NCBI RefSeq assembly: GCF_030166655.1
Contig: NZ_CP126446.1
Span: forward strand, 930,001 to 994,000
Source: Pontibacillus chungwhensis
Lineage (GTDB): Bacteria; Bacillota; Bacilli; Bacillales; BH030062
Length of the DNA stretch: 64,000 nt
Reading direction: 5' to 3'
Under the pieces are notes generated by a model. That model saw only the letters and a list, made by a program, of their open reading frames with translations. It did no database searches and had not been told where the DNA came from. Both the position numbers and the translations under genes were made by a program. The stretch's first letter is position 1, and every line of letters starts with the position of its first letter. Positions 44,626 to 53,530 of the stretch are shown here, in pieces.

Positions 44626-44663
44626 GCAAGCAGAGTAGGATTGGATCTGCTTGCTTATTTTTT
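44626..44663 (+). terminator. Terminator after yjbC
   Basis: AGCAAGCAGA pairs with TCTGCTTGCT, followed by TATTTTTTTT. The 330 bp between this and spx are AT-rich; a spx promoter must lie there, but I could not select one. Confidence 0.83.
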
Positions 44664-44998
44664 TTAGTTTTTGAAGTTTTTACTAACATGAAGGATTGAT
44701 TGAGACCTCTGAGCCCCTACTTCCACTAAACGAGTTTACTTTTTTAACTTTTTTATAACTTTTTGAAACTTTTCTTGCTGTGAAACGTTTAATAATACTA
44801 CGAAGGTGGAATATCCATTGTATATCAGAAGACATTCTAAAAGCTTTGTGGTAACATAAAAACATTTTCTATAGCATCTATCCAATTTCAAACAATTGTA
44901 GTATACTTATTCTAGGATACTTATTTAAACTAATTTTAATTTAATAAACGATTAAAAGTACTTTTTTCGTAATAAATTCATTGAGGAGTGAAGCTTGT

Positions 44999-45394
44999 AT
45001 GGTAACACTTTATACTTCTCCAAGTTGTACATCATGTCGGAAAGCGAAAGCATGGTTAGAGGAGCATGAAATTCCGTTTCAAGAACGTAACATTTTCTCA
45101 GAACCTTTGACAATTGACGAGATAAAAGAAGTATTACGAATGACAGAAGATGGTACGGATGAAATTATCTCAACCCGATCGAAAGTCTTCCAAAAGATGA
45201 ATGTGGACCTTGATCAGCTTCCGATGAAAGAGCTGTTCGATATGATCGCACAACATCCTGGACTACTTAGAAGACCTATTATTGTGGATGAAAAACGCCT
45301 TCAGGTCGGTTACAATGAAGATGAAATCCGTCGTTTCCTTCCAAGAAAAGTACGTACATTCCAATTACAAGAAGCCCAGCGCTTAGTGAATTAA
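44999..45394 (+). CDS. spx: Spx redox-responsive RNA polymerase regulator
   Basis: ArsC-like protein that binds the RNA polymerase alpha C-terminal domain and controls the disulfide-stress regulon. 131 residues starting [17 protein letters not shown], with the redox CxxC at Cys10 and Cys13, and [20 protein letters not shown] near the C-terminus. The ATG at 44999 follows TGAGGAG. Its ClpXP adaptor gene yjbH is in the same window, as is mecA. Confidence 0.97.
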   Translation: MVTLYTSPSCTSCRKAKAWLEEHEIPFQERNIFSEPLTIDEIKEVLRMTEDGTDEIISTRSKVFQKMNVDLDQLPMKELFDMIAQHPGLLRRPIIVDEKRLQVGYNEDEIRRFLPRKVRTFQLQEAQRLVN

Positions 45395-45397
45395 ATA

Positions 45398-45440
45398 AAA
45401 ACCTGCAATCCTCTGTAAAAAGGGCTGCAGGTTTTTTTGT
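45398..45440. terminator. Terminator after spx
   Basis: AAACCTGCA pairs with TGCAGGTTT around an internal loop, then TTTT; shared with the convergent terC-type gene. Confidence 0.8.
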
Positions 45441-45463
45441 ACATACTTTTATACACGCGTTCT

Positions 45464-46129
45464 TTAAGAAGGACGACTCTTTAGAGTGTTGTACCAAAAG
45501 CCTGTTCCTAAAACAATGATGATTGTAGCAGGAGGAATGATCCAATGGAAAAATGGGAAGTCGCTGTAGAAGTACTGTAACGTTGCTTCCCCGAGAATCA
45601 TCTCGGCTGCTGTGTAGGCAAGAACTGCTGCTCCTATGTAAATTAGGAAAGGGAATTTTTCCATTAATCGAAGGATTAACTTACTGCCCCAAATAATAAT
45701 GGGAACAGAAATAAGCAGCCCAAAAACAACGAGGTAAACTTCTCCTCTGGCAGCTCCTGCGATGGCTAATACATTATCAAATCCCATAACTAGGTCAGCG
45801 AAGACAATGGTTTTGACAGCTGCCATCAGGCTTGTGTGAGCCTGAATTTCAGGCCCGTCTTCTTGGTCGGTGATCAAGGTCATAGCAATATAAACTAGGA
45901 GTACTCCACCGACAAATTGTAAGAACGGGATTTGCAGTAAAAAGACGGCAATTCCTGTCATTAGAATTCGTAATCCTACCGCGAGGCCTGTACCAAGTAA
46001 AATAGCTTTATTGCGTTGACTCATCGGTAAATTTCGGCTTGCAAGGGCAATGACAATCGCATTGTCTCCCCCGAGCACTAAGTCAATTCCAACAATAATG
46101 AGAATAGATTGAATGATCTCAAAATCCAC
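45464..46129 (-). CDS. yjbE: TerC-family membrane protein (YjbE-like)
   Basis: A 221-residue protein with seven hydrophobic helices. GIDLVLGGDNAIVIALASR and DLVMGFDNVLAIAGA hold the paired acidic DN motifs of TerC proteins, which are implicated in manganese export and metalation of secreted proteins. The GTG at 46129 stands 7 bp after GGGAGG, better than the ATG at 46156. Synteny equals B. subtilis yjbE next to spx. No manganese riboswitch recognised upstream. Confidence 0.88.
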   Translation of the reverse strand: MDFEIIQSILIIVGIDLVLGGDNAIVIALASRNLPMSQRNKAILLGTGLAVGLRILMTGIAVFLLQIPFLQFVGGVLLVYIAMTLITDQEDGPEIQAHTSLMAAVKTIVFADLVMGFDNVLAIAGAARGEVYLVVFGLLISVPIIIWGSKLILRLMEKFPFLIYIGAAVLAYTAAEMILGEATLQYFYSDFPFFHWIIPPATIIIVLGTGFWYNTLKSRPS

Positions 46130-46448
46130 AAAAAAACCTCCCAGTTCTAGTGACAAAGCCGCCTAAATAAGCTACAATGTTAAATTAACTAACCCTCTAG
46201 TTATACGTATATGTACAACCATGGGAGATCATGATTAAGGATCATGTAGGTCATTCGTTTGTTTTTACTTTTTTGAGCAATTCTGTTTTCAATTAGCAGG
46301 GTAGTATCATAAAATGGTATTACACGTAGAAAGAGCACATCAAATGGTTGAGAATAGTCATATGAGGGTAAGGTAAAGTAATAGCAATATTGAAAGGGTG
46401 AAGTTTTCCCTTCCACCTTTAACTAATCAACAGAAGGGAGCGAGTTCC

Positions 46449-47138
46449 ATGGAAATCGAACGCATTAATGAAAATACAGTAAAGTTCTATGTTTCCTACA
46501 TTGATATTGAAGATCGAGGTTTTGACCGCGAAGAGATTTGGTACAATAGAGATAGAAGTGAACAGCTCTTCTGGCAAATGATGGACGAAGTAAACGATGA
46601 AGCAGACTTTAATATAGACGGTCCGTTGTGGATTCAAGTACAGGCTATGGATAAAGGCCTAGAAATTGTTGTAACGAAAGCGCAAGTTTCTAAAGATGGC
46701 CATAAGCTTGAATTACCAACAGAGGACGGTAAAACATTAGATATGCCTGTGGATGAGAAGCTTGAATCACTTCTAGATCAAGAAATGAATTCAAATCAAG
46801 AAGGTGAGCAGGACGGAGAGGACGAAGCAGTAGAGTCCGATAATCTATCCTTTGTCATTGGATTCCGCGATTTTGAAGATGTAATCCAATTAAGCCATTA
46901 CTTCTTGAATGCACAATATGTAGAAGACCAATTGTATCACTTTGAAGGCTCGTATTATCTATACGTTCAATTTGCCGATGGGCAGTTAAGTGACGAATCT
47001 CAAGAGAATATTCTGAGTCAACTACTCGAATTTGGCCATGAATCGCCACTTACGGTTCATCGCCTAGAAGAATACGGTAAAACGATCTTCGGTGAAAATG
47101 CGTTAGAACATATCAGTAGTTACTTCCCGGCAGAGTAA
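46449..47138 (+). CDS. mecA: MecA adaptor protein
   Basis: Adaptor for ClpCP that delivers ComK and ComS-type substrates and also restrains Spx-dependent transcription. 229 residues. The N-terminal substrate domain begins MEIERINENTVKFYVSYIDI and includes FDREEIWYNRDRSEQLFWQM; an acidic linker (about 110-135) precedes the ClpC-binding domain FVIGFRDFEDVIQLSHYF. The ATG at 46449 follows AAGGGAG; the longer frame is not supported. Confidence 0.95.
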   Translation: MEIERINENTVKFYVSYIDIEDRGFDREEIWYNRDRSEQLFWQMMDEVNDEADFNIDGPLWIQVQAMDKGLEIVVTKAQVSKDGHKLELPTEDGKTLDMPVDEKLESLLDQEMNSNQEGEQDGEDEAVESDNLSFVIGFRDFEDVIQLSHYFLNAQYVEDQLYHFEGSYYLYVQFADGQLSDESQENILSQLLEFGHESPLTVHRLEEYGKTIFGENALEHISSYFPAE

Positions 47139-47143
47139 ACGAT

Positions 47144-47178
47144 GAGCGGCACCTTTCCATAAGGAGCCGCTCTTTTAT
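47144..47178 (+). terminator. Terminator after mecA
   Basis: GAGCGGC and GCCGCTC pair around an internal AAGG/CCTT stem, then TTTTA. Confidence 0.8.
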
Positions 47179-47306
47179 ACGTTCTATAGGATGAAGGAGC
47201 ATTCTTTCGCCGAAAATAAAAGAAAGAACCTCATCTTACCTACATATATTGAAACAAAGGTAGTAAGGGCAGAAGGGATACTAGTTGGAGAAAGGAATCG
47301 AAGCGT

Positions 47307-48818
47307 ATGTTCAAACGGATTCAGGTTCTCGTATTTATGGGGATATTAATCGGAGTATTTTATGTAACGAAAGAATTGTGGCAAGGATGGCTCATCGGAG
47401 CCGTTTCCATTCTATTTACGATTTCAGCTATATTTATTGGTTTATTGATTTTCTTTGAGAATCGACATCCGACACAGACGCTGACGTGGCTCCTTGTGCT
47501 TGCAGCGTTGCCTATTGTCGGTTTCTTCTTTTACATCTTATTTGGACAGAACTATCGAAAGAAGAAAATGTTCCGTAAAAAGGGTGCATTGGATGAAGAA
47601 GCCTTTCGGAAAATTGAAGGCGAAAGCGACATCATGCCTTATCAAGTGGAACAGATGGGTGACCACCAAAAGATGCTGGTCCGCCTGGCGCAACGCCTTG
47701 GTCATTCTCCGATCACGTTTAGGACCGAGACCAAGGTATTAACAAATGGGGATGAGACATTTGATGCAATCCTTGAAGAATTGAAAAAAGCCACTCATCA
47801 CATCCATATTGAATATTATATTGTGCGTCATGATCATATTGGGAATGAGATTAAGCAAATTTTAATGGATAAAGCACGAAGTGGAGTGAAAGTTCGATTT
47901 CTTTACGACGCTGTCGGGAGCTGGAAACTTTCTAGTCAGTATAAAGAAGAGTTGAAGGAAGCGGGCGTTGAAATGAAGCCATTTCTCCCTGTAAAACTTC
48001 CCTTTTTAAATAATAAAATTAACTTTCGAAATCACAGGAAGATTATTGTAGTAGATGGAAATACAGCGTTTGTCGGTGGATTAAATATTGGGGATGAATA
48101 CCTCGGACGTCATGAGTATTACGGATTCTGGAGAGACACGCACCTGTATGTTCAGGGAGAATCTGTCCGAAGCTTGCAATTGATTTTTCTGCAGGATTGG
48201 TACTATATGACAGATGAAACGCTCCTTACCAATGAGTATTTATCGCCTCAACTTGTCGAGCGCGAAAACCTAGGCGGAGTTCAGATGATTGCTAGTGGGC
48301 CAGATAACGAGTGGGAAGTGATTAAGCACGTTTTCTTTTCCATGATTGTCTCAGCGAAGCATTCCATTTGGATCGCTTCTCCGTACTTTATACCGGATGA
48401 AGATATACTGACAGCGCTAAAAGCTGCATCGTTAAGCGGGATCGATGTGAAGATTCTAATGCCAAGCCGTCCGGATAAGCGGATTGTCTTTCATGCCTCC
48501 CGTTCCTATTTCCCTGAACTTCTAGAAGCAGGTGTAAACATCTACGAGTACCATAAAGGGTTTATGCACAGCAAAATTATGATTATTGATCAGGAACTCG
48601 CTTCGATTGGAACATCCAATATGGATATGAGAAGTTTCCACTTAAATTTCGAAGTGAACGCCTTCTTGTACAGAACCAAGAGTACTAAAACATTAGTGGA
48701 TGATTACGAGCGGGATCTCCATTCATCGAATCAAATTATCTTAGAAGATTTCCGTAAGCGCGCACTTATGAAACGCTTCATGGAATCCACAGCCCGCCTC
48801 CTATCCCCGCTCTTATAA
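47307..48818 (+). CDS. cls: Cardiolipin synthase
   Basis: Phospholipase D-superfamily enzyme joining two phosphatidylglycerols into cardiolipin. 503 residues: two N-terminal helices (about 5-50), linker, then two HKD motifs at His243 (HRKIIVVDG) and His421 (HSKIMIIDQ). A C-terminal RLLSPLL end is typical. GGAGAAAGG ribosome site. It stands between mecA and coiA. Confidence 0.95.
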   Translation: MFKRIQVLVFMGILIGVFYVTKELWQGWLIGAVSILFTISAIFIGLLIFFENRHPTQTLTWLLVLAALPIVGFFFYILFGQNYRKKKMFRKKGALDEEAFRKIEGESDIMPYQVEQMGDHQKMLVRLAQRLGHSPITFRTETKVLTNGDETFDAILEELKKATHHIHIEYYIVRHDHIGNEIKQILMDKARSGVKVRFLYDAVGSWKLSSQYKEELKEAGVEMKPFLPVKLPFLNNKINFRNHRKIIVVDGNTAFVGGLNIGDEYLGRHEYYGFWRDTHLYVQGESVRSLQLIFLQDWYYMTDETLLTNEYLSPQLVERENLGGVQMIASGPDNEWEVIKHVFFSMIVSAKHSIWIASPYFIPDEDILTALKAASLSGIDVKILMPSRPDKRIVFHASRSYFPELLEAGVNIYEYHKGFMHSKIMIIDQELASIGTSNMDMRSFHLNFEVNAFLYRTKSTKTLVDDYERDLHSSNQIILEDFRKRALMKRFMESTARLLSPLL

Positions 48819-48820
48819 GC

Positions 48821-48858
48821 AAAGCCCTGACCTGCGACGTAGGATCAGGGCTTTTTTG
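48821..48858 (+). terminator. Terminator after cls
   Basis: AAAGCCCTGA pairs with TCAGGGCTTT, then further T. Confidence 0.87.
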
Positions 48859-48880
48859 TTTGTAAGGGTGGGGAAGGAGA

Positions 48881-49054
48881 GGTCCGTTGCCAGAAAAGAG
48901 AAGGGGCTTGCTCGGGGACAACTCGCTTTCCTGCGGGGAGCTGGGAAGCCTCCTCGTTCGCTATCGCTCTCTGTGGGGTCTCCCCTAGGCTCTTAACCCC
49001 GCGGGAGTCTCGCAGTCCCCGATCAAGCCCTGGAGTTTAGTAGTTGAACGGACC
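48881..49054. repeat. Long-hairpin repeat element, copy 3
   Basis: GGTCCGTT (48881-48888) pairs with 49047-49054. GGGCTTGCTCGGGGAC (48904-48919) pairs with 49015-49030 with one mismatch; the span is again 127 bp. Same orientation and interior as copy 1. Confidence 0.9.
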
Positions 49055-49126
49055 GCATTTCATTGCTCTCTAGAATTCAACCTTCCCCTAAAAGGGCGTG
49101 TTTCCGTTAATATTAATATTGAAAAG

Positions 49127-49160
49127 AAGGGTCTGGGAACTGCGAGACTCCCGTGGGCTG
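49127..49160. repeat. Long-hairpin repeat element, truncated copy 4
   Basis: Only one end remains: AAGGGTCTGGGAAC followed by TGCGAGACTCCCGTGGG; no complementary arm is found downstream. Lies before coiA. Confidence 0.7.
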
Positions 49161-49287
49161 AAGAGACAGTCTATTTCCTGGGTGGAGGATCTAAAGCTGC
49201 CTTACTTGCATGATAATGGTTAACGGCTTCTTTTGAAAAAGAAGGAATATCAGAAGGGGTGGAGAATAGGTATGGTGGAGGTGATGT

Positions 49288-50457
49288 ATGTTAAAAGCAA
49301 TCACAAAAGATGGCATCGCTCATGTATTAGCACGATACACAAAGGAGGAGATTTATGAATTAAGAAGACAACCCTTTTATTGTCCAGCCTGTTCTGAAGA
49401 AGTCACCCTGAAAGCTGGTTCTAAAGTTATTCCTCATTACGCACACAAGCCACATGGAACGTGCCGTATGCAAGAGGTTGGGGAAGGGGCTTATCATGAA
49501 GCAGGAAAATGGCAGTTATACGAATGGCTGCGGCGGCAAGGGTACCATGTAGAGTTAGAAGCTTATTTGCCTTCGATCCAACAGCGGCCTGATTTGTTGC
49601 TAACCATTCGGGAAAAGCGTGTCGCTATTGAGTACCAGTGTTGTCGTATTTCCCCGGAAATGATCAAATTGCGCACGGAAGGTTATAGATCAGCAGGGAT
49701 TATCCCTTTATGGATTTTAGGTGGAAATCGCCTGAAGCGCGCTCATACCAATATGCTTTCTCTTACTTCGTTTGAAAAACTCTTCTTGCAGCAATTTAAA
49801 GCCACTCCTCATCCCATGCTCTTGTTTTATTGTTCTTCCACCCATCAGTTCGCCCGTTTTTATCGCCCTTTGTTACTCACCAATCGTAAGTCGCTTGGGA
49901 AACTTTCGTTCTTTCCGTCCACCTCATGTAGTTTAACTTCTCTTTTATCTCCTCATCAGACTGTCTCACCTTCTTATGTCTTTCAATCCTGGTTAAAGGA
50001 AAAAAGGCGGTTTAGAAAGCAAGTACCAAGAAAAATGAACAAAAGCTCAGATTTTTCTTGGAGACAATGGCTTTATCTCCGACGCTTGCATCCAAGTACT
50101 CTTTCAGCTCTAATCCATTTGCCCGTCCCGTTCTCCTACGTATATGAACTTCCTCCCTATCAATGGCAGGCCAAAATCCTGATGGACGAAATTCACCCCC
50201 AGCCTACGGGGGAACCTTTCTCATTACCTGTCTATCCCTTCAGCAAAACGACGTGTACCGATCTACCATTGCTACCTGATACTCAAAAACCAATCGAGCT
50301 TTACACAAACCTTCTATGTGAGATTGGAATTCTGAAGAAATTAGAAACCGGTAAGTATGTGAAGCTCATAGATCTCCCTATGCCCACAACTGTTCACGAA
50401 GCGATCGAACAGGACGAATGGGTATTAAAAGAACTTCTGAATCGTTCCCTGCTATAA
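49288..50457 (+). CDS. coiA: CoiA competence protein
   Basis: Nuclease-like protein needed for processing incoming DNA in transformation. 389 residues. The N-terminus has FYCPACSEEVTLKAGSKVIPHYAH (a likely zinc or His-Cys element), followed by a PD-(D/E)xK-like core: QQRPDLLLTI and RVAIEYQCC. The C-terminal half is poorly conserved. GGAGGTGATGT ribosome site. Upstream of pepF, as in B. subtilis. Confidence 0.92.
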   Translation: MLKAITKDGIAHVLARYTKEEIYELRRQPFYCPACSEEVTLKAGSKVIPHYAHKPHGTCRMQEVGEGAYHEAGKWQLYEWLRRQGYHVELEAYLPSIQQRPDLLLTIREKRVAIEYQCCRISPEMIKLRTEGYRSAGIIPLWILGGNRLKRAHTNMLSLTSFEKLFLQQFKATPHPMLLFYCSSTHQFARFYRPLLLTNRKSLGKLSFFPSTSCSLTSLLSPHQTVSPSYVFQSWLKEKRRFRKQVPRKMNKSSDFSWRQWLYLRRLHPSTLSALIHLPVPFSYVYELPPYQWQAKILMDEIHPQPTGEPFSLPVYPFSKTTCTDLPLLPDTQKPIELYTNLLCEIGILKKLETGKYVKLIDLPMPTTVHEAIEQDEWVLKELLNRSLL

Positions 50458-50496
50458 ATCATCATCCCCCCTTAGTTGAAACCAAGGGGGGATGAA
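50458..50496 (+). terminator. Hairpin after coiA
   Basis: ATCATCCCCCCTT pairs with AAGGGGGGATGA; the T tract after it is weak. Confidence 0.65.
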
Positions 50497-50607
50497 AGAT
50501 TGGTTTTCAGGAAGTCCCATTGTGCGCGGCAATATCTTAGCATGATTGCATGGCTTTCGGGTATAATGGTACTAGGAAAATAATAATTTTTCTGACATTT
50601 CGGAAGG

Positions 50608-50626
50608 TTTTTCGGGACCCGAAAAA
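50608..50626. promoter_or_regulatory. Perfect palindrome in the pepF leader
   Basis: TTTTTCGGG, central A, CCCGAAAAA: 9-bp arms, 38 bp before the pepF start and about 45 bp after a TATAAT at 50560-50566. It could be an operator or a short mRNA hairpin; no matching regulator known to me. Confidence 0.4.
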
Positions 50627-50663
50627 GAAATGTAATAGAAGAAGAAATGAAGGAGGAATTCCA

Positions 50664-52469
50664 TTGGCTAAAGAACTACCAAAACGAGACGAAATTCCAG
50701 AGGAACGAACCTGGAGACTCGAAGATATATTTTCAACCGATGAAGCTTGGAATGAAGAATTTGAGGCAGTTAAGCAGTTAACTCCTAAAATCAAAGAGTA
50801 TAAAGGTAAATTACACGAATCTGCAGATACGTTATATGATCTTCTGAAATTACAAGATGAAGTGGCGAATCGTGTAGGGAAGCTATTTACATATGCGCAC
50901 ATGCGTTATGATCAGGACACGACGAATTCTCACTATCAAGATATGAACACGAGAGCAGAAAGTTTACTGACTCAAGTGGGTAGTGCGATGAGTTATATTG
51001 ACCCAGAGATTCTTGCGATGGAAGAAGGAACAGTGGAGAAGTTCCTTAGTGAAAAAGAAGAGCTTAAGTTGTATGAGCATGCACTAAATGAAATTACACG
51101 TGCGCGCCCTCATACTCTTTCTGAGAAAGAAGAAGAACTTCTGGCTCAAGCTTCTGAGGTGATGTCGAATCCTCAACAAACGTTTGGCATGTTAAATAAT
51201 GCTGACCTTACTTTCCCGACGCTTACAGATGAGGATGGAAATGAAGTCGACCTTACTCATGGTCGTTACATTCGTTTCTTAAAATCTAAGGATCGTTCTG
51301 TCCGTAAGCAGGCGTTTGAAGCGATGTATGACACCTACGGGAACTTCAAGAATACGTTCTCCTCAACATTAAGTGGAGTAGTGAAGAAGCATAATTTCAG
51401 TGCGAATGTACGTAATTATGATTCCGCACGTCAGGCTGCGCTAGATTCTAATAACATCCCTGAAAAGGTATATGACAACCTTGTAGAAGCAGTGAACGAC
51501 CGTCTTCCTGCTTTACATCGTTATGTAGAGCTACGCAAAGAGATTTTAGATTTAGAAGATGTTCATATGTACGATCTTTATGCTGACCTTGTGCAGGACG
51601 TAGATATGGATATTCCTTACGAAGAAGCCCAAGAGACGGTACTAAAAGGACTGGCGCCGTTAGGGGAAGAGTATACGGACATTATCCAAGAAGGGTACAA
51701 AAATCGCTGGATTGATGTGGATGAGAACAAAGGAAAGCGTAGTGGCGCTTATTCATCCGGTACCTATGGAACAAACCCGTATATCCTAATGAACTGGCAG
51801 AATAACTTAAATAACTTGTTTACACTCGCGCATGAATTAGGCCACTCGATGCATAGTTACTATACAACGAGTACTCAACCTTACCGTTATGGAAATTACT
51901 CGATTTTCGTGGCTGAGGTAGCTTCTACTGCAAATGAAGCTTTATTAAATGATTACTTGCTACAGAATACAACAGACGAAAAGCGGAAACTCTATTTGCT
52001 TAACCACTTCCTCGAAGGATTCCGTGGTACGGTCTTCCGTCAGACACAGTTCGCTGAATTTGAGCATGATATTCATGTACGTGCGCAGAACGGAGAAGCA
52101 TTAACTGCTGATCGTTTAACAGAACTATACCATGACTTAAATGAGAAATACTTTGGAAAGAATGTAGTTGTAGACGACGACATCGGTCTTGAGTGGGCCC
52201 GTATCCCTCACTTCTACTACAACTACTACGTATATCAATACGCAACAGGATACTCTGCCGCTACAGCATTAGCTTCTCAGATCTTAAAAGAAGGAGAACC
52301 AGCCGTTGATCGCTTTAAAGGATTCCTAAAAGCCGGTAGCAGCGACTTCCCGATTGAAGTTCTGAAGCAAGCAGGGGTAGATATGACTTCTAAAGAACCA
52401 ATAGAAGCAGCTCTTGATGTCTTTGAAGAAAAACTTGCAGAATTTGAGAAGTTAATCAAGCAAAAATAA
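50664..52469 (+). CDS. pepF: Oligoendopeptidase F
   Basis: M3-family zinc oligopeptidase cutting peptides of roughly 7-17 residues, a partner for peptides brought in by Opp. With the TTG at 50664 (preceded by AGGAGGAATTCCA) the protein is 601 residues, the usual length; upstream codons in the same frame are untranslated leader. Zinc motif HELGH at 390-394 in LAHELGHSMHSYY, with the downstream Glu in EVASTANEALL. Confidence 0.95.
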   Translation: MAKELPKRDEIPEERTWRLEDIFSTDEAWNEEFEAVKQLTPKIKEYKGKLHESADTLYDLLKLQDEVANRVGKLFTYAHMRYDQDTTNSHYQDMNTRAESLLTQVGSAMSYIDPEILAMEEGTVEKFLSEKEELKLYEHALNEITRARPHTLSEKEEELLAQASEVMSNPQQTFGMLNNADLTFPTLTDEDGNEVDLTHGRYIRFLKSKDRSVRKQAFEAMYDTYGNFKNTFSSTLSGVVKKHNFSANVRNYDSARQAALDSNNIPEKVYDNLVEAVNDRLPALHRYVELRKEILDLEDVHMYDLYADLVQDVDMDIPYEEAQETVLKGLAPLGEEYTDIIQEGYKNRWIDVDENKGKRSGAYSSGTYGTNPYILMNWQNNLNNLFTLAHELGHSMHSYYTTSTQPYRYGNYSIFVAEVASTANEALLNDYLLQNTTDEKRKLYLLNHFLEGFRGTVFRQTQFAEFEHDIHVRAQNGEALTADRLTELYHDLNEKYFGKNVVVDDDIGLEWARIPHFYYNYYVYQYATGYSAATALASQILKEGEPAVDRFKGFLKAGSSDFPIEVLKQAGVDMTSKEPIEAALDVFEEKLAEFEKLIKQK

Positions 52470-52471
52470 TA

Positions 52472-52506
52472 AAAAGCGACTCCTTCAAAGGAGTCGCTTT
52501 TTTGTG
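52472..52506 (+). terminator. Terminator after pepF
   Basis: AAAAGCGACTCCTT pairs with AGGAGTCGCTTTT, then TT. Confidence 0.9.
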
Positions 52507-52587
52507 TATTTCTAATAAAAGTAAAAAAATGATTCAGTTTGCTTTTGAAAGAGCAAGGTGGTAGATCGGGGGTGTAGGTTCAGCTTG

Positions 52588-52760
52588 GGTCCGTTACGAT
52601 AAGAGTGCTTGGGCTGTCTGGAGGACCACTCGCTTTCCTGCGGGGAGCTGGGGAGCCTCCTCAATCGCTACGCGCTTTCCGGGGTCTCCCCTAGGCTCCT
52701 TACCCCGCGGGAGTCTCGCAGTCCTCCAGACAGCCCCTCCCTTAGAAGGGTTAACGGACT
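52588..52760. repeat. Long-hairpin repeat element, copy 5
   Basis: GGTCCGTT (52588-52595) pairs with 52753-52760 (one G-T wobble). GGGCTGTCTGGAGGAC (52611-52626) pairs perfectly with 52721-52736, span 126 bp. Compared with copies 1 and 3 this inner arm differs at four positions, all compensated on the other side. Confidence 0.92.
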
Positions 52761-52825
52761 TGTTCATCGGCTTAATGCGCTCCCATTTCTCATACATGGT
52801 ACGTACCGTTTCTCCTCAATGGGCA

Positions 52826-52978
52826 AAGGTGGTCCTGGAAATTGCGAGACTCCTGAGGGAGAGAGAGCTTAATATATAAAAGCGGAAGTTCGACTAAGAC
52901 CGTCACGTCCTGTGACAACGTCGAACGACCCCACGTCGTGTGGGGCCTAGGAAAGCGAGTGATTTCCAGGACCGCCTT
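52826..52978. repeat. Long-hairpin repeat element, copy 6 (atypical centre)
   Basis: AAGGTGGTCCTGGAAAT (52826-52842) pairs with 52962-52978 with one wobble. Ends TGCGAGACTCC and GGAAAGCGAGTG are kept, but the span is 153 bp and the centre is replaced by AT-rich sequence plus a CCCCAC..GTGGGG hairpin. It lies 66 bp from copy 5 in opposite orientation. Confidence 0.85.
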
Positions 52979-53014
52979 ACTCCCAATTAGCGGTAACGGA
53001 AACGTTCTCTTACC

Positions 53015-53188
53015 TTATTTAAACCCTCTAAACGAGCGGCGGTGGGTGAAGCTGAATATGGTGAAGTATAGGGCGATGAACAAGAGAGGCATCGAAATGA
53101 AAATCGGAACGAGGCGCATGAGCCCTAATAAATTAAAACCAAAAGCGAGTAAGGTCACAACGATCCAAAATAAAGGAAATACATTCAT
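53015..53188 (-). CDS. Small two-helix membrane protein, unknown
   Basis: A 57-residue protein: MNVFPLFWIVVTLLAFGFNL, a short charged turn (LMRLVP), a second hydrophobic helix, and a basic end THRRSFRGFK. GGAGGTGCACCC precedes the ATG, so translation is likely. No family recognised. It is divergent from RoxS and close to repeat copy 6. Confidence 0.68.
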   Translation of the reverse strand: MNVFPLFWIVVTLLAFGFNLLGLMRLVPIFISMPLLFIALYFTIFSFTHRRSFRGFK

Positions 53189-53295
53189 GGGTGCACCTCC
53201 AGACTTGTATTATTCTAGTCTATGTAAAGAATGTCCCATACTTTCCAACCAATAGGTGATAGATGTGACGTTTTTGTGAAGGTGATGAAAAAATA

Positions 53296-53344
53296 TTGAT
53301 ATCGACAGGGATTCTTGTTATATTTATCTGTGAAAAGGATCACA
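53296..53344 (+). promoter_or_regulatory. RoxS promoter with Rex-like operator
   Basis: TTGATA (53296-53301), 17-bp spacer, TATATT (53319-53324). TGTGAAAAGGATCACA (53329-53344) lies over the start point and fits the Rex form TGTGAA-N4-TTCACA with one mismatch; Fnr or another Crp-type protein is an alternative reader. Confidence 0.78.
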
Positions 53345-53452
53345 TACCAAACAATAACCCCTTTGTTTGATCGTGAGACTTTCTCCCATCCCCCTTTGTC
53401 TTAAAGATAAAGACATAGATTAAAGCCAGGCTGACCCCGCCTGGCTTTTTAT
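53331..53452 (+). ncRNA. roxS: RoxS (RsaE) trans-acting small RNA
   Basis: About 120 nt without an open frame. It has the two family segments that I recognise from RsaE/RoxS: AACCCCTTTGTTTGA, whose TTTGTTTG folds back on CAAACA to show a CCCC loop, and TTTCTCCCATCCCCCTTTGT, the unpaired C-rich region that pairs with ribosome sites. It ends in a terminator (AAAGCCAGGC with GCCTGGCTTT, 53422-53448). Position between pepF and yjbH is the location known for RsaE in Staphylococcus. Role: down-regulation of central-metabolism mRNAs under respiratory or redox change. Confidence 0.9.
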
Positions 53453-53456
53453 TTTT
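53422..53456 (+). terminator. Terminator of RoxS
   Basis: AAAGCCAGGC, TGACCCC loop, GCCTGGCTTT, then TTATTTTT. Confidence 0.9.
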
Positions 53457-53530
53457 ACTTAAATGGAAATAAATGATTGGAATGGATATTTATATAGTTA
53501 AATATTTTAATAAAATATAAAGGTACAAAA

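Noticed and set aside
46206-46416. 71-codon minus-strand frame between yjbE and mecA
   Set aside because: No ribosome site and no recognisable protein; it lies in the AT-rich divergent promoter region.
46130-46448. Manganese (yybP-ykoY) riboswitch upstream of the terC-type gene
   Set aside because: The characteristic conserved loops are not recognisable; the sequence is AT-rich without a terminator.
52609-52872. Open frames on both strands across hairpin copies 5 and 6
   Set aside because: Similar frames appear in several copies because of the GC-rich palindrome; no ribosome site and no conservation of protein between copies.
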